NCBI RefSeq assembly: GCF_009604425.1
Contig: NZ_WEGI01000010.1
Location: forward strand, 248,001 to 312,000
Length of the DNA: 64,000 bases
DNA from: Nocardia aurantia
Lineage (GTDB): Bacteria; Actinomycetota; Actinomycetes; Mycobacteriales; Mycobacteriaceae
Reading direction: 5' to 3'
The position numbers and the translations under genes were made by a program. Below, one piece after another: positions 59,709-64,000 of the stretch. Position 1 is the stretch's first letter. Each line of letters opens with the position of its first letter. Below the pieces are notes generated by a model that did not search any database, had not been told where the DNA came from, and saw only the letters and a program-made list of their open reading frames with translations.

Positions 59709-60931
59709 TGAGCAAGCTTGCGAGCGTATCGGCGGGAGCCGACGAGATCGCGGCCGTGGCCGACCGGATCGCGGCGGCCGGGGAGGCCCGGATGCCGGCG
59801 ATCAACAAGGGTGAGCTGTTCGCCTCGTTCGACGTGACCGCCTTCGAGGTGCCCGTCTCGCACGACGAGTCGTGGCGGTTCACCCCGCTGCGCCGGCTGC
59901 GCGGCCTGCACGACGGCAGCGCAGCCGCGGACGGCGCCGCGACCGTCGAGGTCACGGCCACCGACGGTGTGACCGTCGAGACGGTCGAGCGCGCCGACGG
60001 ACGCCTCGGCGCGGCCGGTGCCCCGACCGATCGCGTTGCCGCCCAGGCCTATTCGAGCTTCGAACGGGCGACGATCGTCTCCGTCGGCACGGAGACCGAG
60101 GTCGCCGAGCCGGTCGCGATCACCGTCACCGGCCCCGGCGCGGACCGGGTCGCCTACGGCCACCTGCAGATCCGGCTCGCCAACTTCGCCGTCGCCACCG
60201 TGGTGATCGATCAGCGCGGCAGCGGAACCTACGCGGAGAACGTGGAATTCGTGCTCGGCGACAGCGCGAAGCTGACCGCGGTGGCGATCCAGGACTGGGC
60301 CGACGACGCCGTGCACGTCACCGCGCACCACGCCGTGCTGGGCCGCGACGCCGTGCTGCGGCACACCGACGTCACCCTCGGCGGCGACCTGGTGCGTCTC
60401 ACCGCGACCGTGCGCTACGCCGGTCCCGGGGGCGACGCCGAACTGCTGGGGCTCTACTTCGCCGACGACGGCCAGCATTTCGAGCAGCGGCTGCTGATCG
60501 ACCACGCGGTCCCGCACTGCAAGTCGAACGTGCTGTATAAGGGTGCGCTGCAAGGAGATCCGCATTCCGACCGGGCGGACGCGCACACCGTATGGGTGGG
60601 CGACGTCCTCATCCGCGCGGCCGCCGAGGGCACCGACACCTACGAGGCCAACCGCAACCTGGTGCTGACCGACGGCGCGCGCGCCGATTCGGTGCCGAAC
60701 CTGGAGATCGAGACCGGCGAGATCGTCGGCGCCGGGCACGCCTCGGCCACCGGCCGTTTCGACGACGAGCAGCTGTTCTACCTGCGCGCCCGCGGCATTC
60801 CGGAGGATGTCGCGCGACGTCTGGTGGTGCGCGGCTTCTTCCACGAGATCATCCAGAAGATCGCGGTACCCGAGGTCCGGGAGCGGCTGGAGGCGGCCGT
60901 CGAGGCCGAGCTCGCCGCGGTCGGCGCCTGA
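59708..60931 (+). CDS. sufD: Fe-S cluster assembly protein SufD
   Basis: The protein has 407 residues from GTG 59708, whose first base is the last base of the sufB stop. The N-terminus has DESWRFTPLRRL, and the core has HCKSNVLYKGALQGD and GHASATGRFDDEQLFYLRARGIPEDVARRLVVRGFF, a signature shared with SufB. It forms the SufBC2D complex, which is needed for iron acquisition in assembly. Confidence 0.96.
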   Translation: MSKLASVSAGADEIAAVADRIAAAGEARMPAINKGELFASFDVTAFEVPVSHDESWRFTPLRRLRGLHDGSAAADGAATVEVTATDGVTVETVERADGRLGAAGAPTDRVAAQAYSSFERATIVSVGTETEVAEPVAITVTGPGADRVAYGHLQIRLANFAVATVVIDQRGSGTYAENVEFVLGDSAKLTAVAIQDWADDAVHVTAHHAVLGRDAVLRHTDVTLGGDLVRLTATVRYAGPGGDAELLGLYFADDGQHFEQRLLIDHAVPHCKSNVLYKGALQGDPHSDRADAHTVWVGDVLIRAAAEGTDTYEANRNLVLTDGARADSVPNLEIETGEIVGAGHASATGRFDDEQLFYLRARGIPEDVARRLVVRGFFHEIIQKIAVPEVRERLEAAVEAELAAVGA

Positions 60932-60962
60932 TCCCGAAACCACAGCCCTCAGAAGGACTTTC

Positions 60963-61736
60963 ATGACAACCCTCGAAATCAAGGACCTGCACGCCGAGGT
61001 CGCCAACCCGGACCCGACCGCCGAGCCGATCCGGATCCTCAACGGTGTGAACCTCACCGTGAAATCCGGTGAGACGCACGCCATCATGGGCCCCAACGGT
61101 TCCGGCAAGTCGACGCTGTCCTACGCGATCGCGGGCCACCCGAAGTACATCGTCACCCAGGGCTCGATCACCCTGGACGGCGAGGACGTGCTGGCGATGT
61201 CGGTGGACGAGCGGGCCCGCGCCGGGCTGTTCCTCGCCATGCAGTACCCGGTCGAGGTGCCCGGCGTCTCCACGTCGAACTTCCTGCGCACCGCCGTCAC
61301 CGCCGTGCGCGGCGAGGCCCCCAAGCTGCGGCACTGGGTCAAGGAGGTGAAGGAGTCGATGTCCGAACTGGAGATCGATCCGGCCTTCGCCGAGCGCAGC
61401 GTCAACGAGGGTTTCTCCGGCGGCGAGAAGAAGCGGCACGAGGTGCTGCAGCTCGGCCTGCTGAAGCCGAAGATCGCCATCCTCGACGAGACCGACTCCG
61501 GCCTGGACGTCGACGCGCTGCGCATCGTCTCCGAGGGCGTCAACCGCTACAAGGAGCGGGAGAACGGCGGCATCCTGCTCATCACGCACTACACCCGCAT
61601 CCTGCGCTACATCCAGCCGGAGTTCGTGCACGTGTTCGTCGGCGGCCGCATCGTCGCCGAGGGCGGCGCCGAGCTGGCCGAGGAACTCGACGCCAACGGC
61701 TACGTGCGCTTCACCTCCTCCGTGGTAGGAGCCTGA
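60963..61736 (+). CDS. sufC: Fe-S cluster assembly ATPase SufC
   Basis: The protein has 257 residues. Walker A is GPNGSGKSTLSYAI, the signature is FSGGEKKRHEVLQ, Walker B is IAILDETDSGLDVDAL, and the switch is ITHYTRIL. The SDSGLD-like D-loop and HYxRIL are typical of SufC rather than transporter ATPases. ATG 60963 follows AGAAGGA. Confidence 0.97.
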   Translation: MTTLEIKDLHAEVANPDPTAEPIRILNGVNLTVKSGETHAIMGPNGSGKSTLSYAIAGHPKYIVTQGSITLDGEDVLAMSVDERARAGLFLAMQYPVEVPGVSTSNFLRTAVTAVRGEAPKLRHWVKEVKESMSELEIDPAFAERSVNEGFSGGEKKRHEVLQLGLLKPKIAILDETDSGLDVDALRIVSEGVNRYKERENGGILLITHYTRILRYIQPEFVHVFVGGRIVAEGGAELAEELDANGYVRFTSSVVGA

Positions 61737-61737
61737 C

Positions 61738-63000
61738 ATGACCGCAGTGTCGGAATCTCGGCACGTGCTCGACGTGGCCCGGATCCGGGCCGACTTCCCG
61801 ATCCTGGGCCGGACGGTGCGTGACGGAAAACCGTTGGCGTACCTGGATTCCGGCGCCACCGCGCAGCGTCCGCTCCAGGTGCTCGACGCCGAGCGGTCGT
61901 TCCTGCTGGAGCACAACGCGGCCGTGCACCGCAGCGCGCATCAGCTGGCCGAGGAGGCCAACGAGGCGTACGAGGCGGCGCGCGCGACCATCGCGGGCTT
62001 CGTCGGCGTCGGCGCCGACGAGATCGTCTACACCAAGAACGCGACCGAATCGCTGAACCTGGTGGCGTACGCCTTCTCCGACGACCGCTTCCCGCACCGG
62101 GTCGGCCCCGGCGACGAGATCGTGATCACCGAACTGGAGCATCACGCGAACCTGGTGCCCTGGCAGGAGACCGCGCGCCGCACCGGCGCCACCCTGAAGT
62201 GGTACAAGGTCACCGACGACGGCCGCATCGACCTGGATTCACTGGATCTGTCGCCGCGCACGAAGGTGGTCGCGTTCAGCCATCAGTCCAACGTGACCGG
62301 CGCGGTCGCCGACGTGGCCGAATTGGTCCGGCGGGCAAAGGAAGTCGGCGCGCTCGTGGTGCTGGACGCCTGTCAGTCGGTGCCGCACCAGCCGGTGGAT
62401 CTGCGCGCGCTGGGTGTCGATTTCGCCGCGTTCTCCGGGCACAAGATGCTCGGGCCGTCCGGCGTCGGCATCCTGTACGGCCGTCGTGAGCTGCTGGAGG
62501 ACACTCCTCCGTTCATCACCGGCGGCTCCATGATCGAGACTGTCTACATGGATCACAGCACCTACGCCCCACCGCCGCAGCGGTTCGAGGCCGGGTCGCA
62601 GATGATCTCGCAGGTGGTCGGATTGGCCGCCGCGGTGCGGTATCTCACCGATCTCGGTATGGACAACGTTGCCGCGCACGAACATTCGCTGGTCGGCGCC
62701 GCGCTCGAGGGGCTGGGCGCGATCGACGGCGTGCGGATCATCGGCCCGACCGAGAACGTGGACCGGGGCGGCGCGGTGTCGTTCGTGGTCGACGGTGTGC
62801 ACGCGCACGACGTGGGGCAGGTGCTCGACGATCAGGGCGTCGCGATCCGGGTCGGCCACCACTGCGCCTGGCCGCTGCACCGATACTTCGGTATCGCCGC
62901 GACCGCCCGCGCCTCCTTCGCCGTGTACAACACGCTGGGGGAAGTGGATCAGCTGGTCGCCGCGGTGCGGAAGACCCGAGAGTTCTTCGGGGTTGCATAG
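61738..63000 (+). CDS. sufS: Cysteine desulfurase SufS
   Basis: The protein has 420 residues, a group II aminotransferase-V desulfurase. PLP Lys lies in FSGHKMLGPSGVGILYG, cofactor-contacting residues in ELEHHANLVPWQ and SHQSNVTGA, and the catalytic Cys in RVGHHCAWPLH. It supplies persulfide sulfur. It starts 1 nt after the sufC stop and lies 2 nt before sufU. Confidence 0.97.
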   Translation: MTAVSESRHVLDVARIRADFPILGRTVRDGKPLAYLDSGATAQRPLQVLDAERSFLLEHNAAVHRSAHQLAEEANEAYEAARATIAGFVGVGADEIVYTKNATESLNLVAYAFSDDRFPHRVGPGDEIVITELEHHANLVPWQETARRTGATLKWYKVTDDGRIDLDSLDLSPRTKVVAFSHQSNVTGAVADVAELVRRAKEVGALVVLDACQSVPHQPVDLRALGVDFAAFSGHKMLGPSGVGILYGRRELLEDTPPFITGGSMIETVYMDHSTYAPPPQRFEAGSQMISQVVGLAAAVRYLTDLGMDNVAAHEHSLVGAALEGLGAIDGVRIIGPTENVDRGGAVSFVVDGVHAHDVGQVLDDQGVAIRVGHHCAWPLHRYFGIAATARASFAVYNTLGEVDQLVAAVRKTREFFGVA

Positions 63001-63002
63001 AT

Positions 63003-63482
63003 ATGCGCTTGGAGCAGATGTATCAGGAAGTGATCCTCGATCACTACAAGCACCCGCACGGCCGCGGCCTGCGGGAGCCGTACGAGGCCGAGGTGCATCA
63101 CGTCAACCCGACCTGCGGTGACGAGGTGACCCTGCGGGTGCACATCGACGGCAACGGCGATGTCGCCGACGTCTCCTACGACGGGCAGGGGTGCTCGATC
63201 AGTCAGGCCGCGACTTCGGTCCTCACCGACCAGGTGGTGGGGTTGCCGGTGCAGCAGGCGCTGAAGTCGGTCGACGCGTTCAACGAGATGATCACGAGTC
63301 GCGGTGCGAGCGAGGGTGACGAGGAGCTGCTCGGCGACGGCATCGCGTTCGCCGGCGTCGCGAAGTACCCGGCGCGGGTGAAGTGCGCCCTGCTGGGGTG
63401 GATGGCGTTCAAGGACGCCGTGATCCGGGTAACCGACCAGGAAACGAAGGCTCCGATGAGCAGCGGGGAGACGCAGGCATGA
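63003..63482 (+). CDS. sufU: SUF sulfur-transfer protein SufU
   Basis: The protein has 159 residues. Three conserved Cys are in NPTCGDEV, GQGCSISQAATS and VKCALLGW; with the Asp of CGD they bind zinc in the Gram-positive/actinobacterial SufU type, which accepts sulfur from SufS by ligand exchange. The family insertion between the second and third Cys is present. Confidence 0.95.
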   Translation: MRLEQMYQEVILDHYKHPHGRGLREPYEAEVHHVNPTCGDEVTLRVHIDGNGDVADVSYDGQGCSISQAATSVLTDQVVGLPVQQALKSVDAFNEMITSRGASEGDEELLGDGIAFAGVAKYPARVKCALLGWMAFKDAVIRVTDQETKAPMSSGETQA

Positions 63483-63883
63483 GCGAGACGAACACTCCCG
63501 AGACGGATATGGCGGAGACTGCCGAGGAGGCCGGCGTGCCCGCCGCGCCGGTGCAGCTCTCGGCGGAGGAGTTGAAGCAGCTGGAGGATCTCGAGGAGGC
63601 GATGCGGGACGTCGTCGACCCCGAACTGGGTATCAACGTGGTCGATCTCGGGCTGGTCTACGATCTGCGCGTCGAGGGCAATACCGCGATGCTGGACATG
63701 ACGCTCACGTCCGCGGCTTGCCCGTTGACGGATGTGATCGAGGATCAGTCCCGTAATGCTCTGGTTCGCAGCGGGCTGGTCGAGGATTTGAAGATCAATT
63801 GGGTCTGGATGCCGCCTTGGGGGCCGGACAAGATCACCGAGGACGGGCGGGAACAGTTGCGGGCTTTGGGGTTCACTGTGTAG
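63479..63883 (+). CDS. sufT: SufT / MIP18-type Fe-S carrier protein (DUF59)
   Basis: The protein has 134 residues. The core DPELGINVVDLGLVYDL and TSAACPLTDVIEDQ with its Cys identify the MIP18/DUF59 family that helps in cluster delivery. An N-terminal acidic extension of about 35 residues is probably disordered. ATG 63479 overlaps the sufU stop. It is the last gene of the suf operon in the window. Confidence 0.93.
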   Translation: MSETNTPETDMAETAEEAGVPAAPVQLSAEELKQLEDLEEAMRDVVDPELGINVVDLGLVYDLRVEGNTAMLDMTLTSAACPLTDVIEDQSRNALVRSGLVEDLKINWVWMPPWGPDKITEDGREQLRALGFTV

Positions 63884-63927
63884 GACTGTTCGCCTCGTCC
63901 CCGGCTTCGTTGGTTCGGGGCGGCGGT

Positions 63928-64000
63928 GGTGCGGGAATAACGGTGTTGGGCCTGCTTGTCGGTGACAGGCTGTATTTTTGGCCTCCGCTTCGCTCCGGCG
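63928..64000. repeat. Second copy of the dispersed intergenic repeat (cut by window end)
   Basis: 63951-64000 equals 25409-25458 at 47 of 50 positions. The preceding AATAACGGTGTTGGG also aligns with the end of the first unit (AACAACGGGGTCGGG). It begins about 45 bp after the sufT stop and continues beyond the window. Confidence 0.8.

Overview
This is a 64 kb stretch of a high-GC actinobacterial chromosome. It most likely comes from Nocardia or a close mycolic-acid-containing relative. That inference rests on the gene content (the arabinan/mannan-type transferase MptB, WhiA, a SufR-led suf operon), frequent GTG starts, frequent ATGA/GTGA/TTGA stop-start overlaps, and a backbone order I recall from Mycobacterium tuberculosis: uvrC-rapZ-yvcK-whiA / gap-pgk-tpiA / secG / pgl-opcA-zwf-tal-tkt / ctaB / ctaA / ABC exporter-mptB / sufR-B-D-C-S-U-T. 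No rRNA, tRNA, CRISPR array, transposase or integrase was found.

Layout. 1-9.6 kb is accessory: a 5'-truncated AlkX/YcaQ-type glycosylase, a crotonase divergent from a TetR regulator, a MarR regulator divergent from a membrane protein plus multicopper oxidase operon, a secreted CocE/NonD hydrolase, and a bile-acid-symporter-like transporter divergent from a LysR regulator. 9.6-15.3 kb holds uvrC (with a large low-complexity insertion) and the rapZ-yvcK-whiA cluster. 15.5-18.5 kb is the glycolytic gap-pgk-tpiA operon. 18.6-27.5 kb is accessory and catabolic, with two ACMSD-like amidohydrolases, a fused alpha/beta 2-oxoacid dehydrogenase E1, a META-domain lipoprotein, secG, a small S1-domain protein, and an SDR and epoxide-hydrolase-like pair that share a KstR-type palindrome. 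27.6-34.1 kb is the pentose phosphate operon tkt-tal-zwf-opcA-pgl, divergent from ctaB (heme O synthase).

35.6-50.2 kb, between ctaB and ctaA, is the most variable part. It has a secreted protein of unknown function, a membrane-anchored NERD-domain protein with about 26 GGQPLGP-like heptapeptide repeats, a TetR-controlled FAD monooxygenase, a quinone oxidoreductase, a small conserved protein, a PPM-type methyltransferase, a Cys-rich zinc ribbon protein, a BioM-BioN-BioY-type biotin ECF importer, and a two-gene cassette. The first protein of that cassette resembles the alpha-xenorhabdolysin A (XaxA) alpha-pore-forming toxin family; the second is an 800-residue helical protein with its own hydrophobic segment and a beta-rich C-terminus. 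This cassette is the best candidate for an undescribed system.

51-64 kb: ctaA, a uracil/thymine-DNA glycosylase, an MHS-type transporter, an ABC exporter coupled to mptB, and the complete SUF iron-sulfur cluster operon. Upstream of sufR lies a sequence matching the ACACT-N5-TGTGA SufR site. A dispersed intergenic repeat found at 25.4 kb recurs at the very end of the window. Eight genes show a TAnnnT-like box 6-8 nt before their start codon, which predicts leaderless or near-leaderless transcripts.
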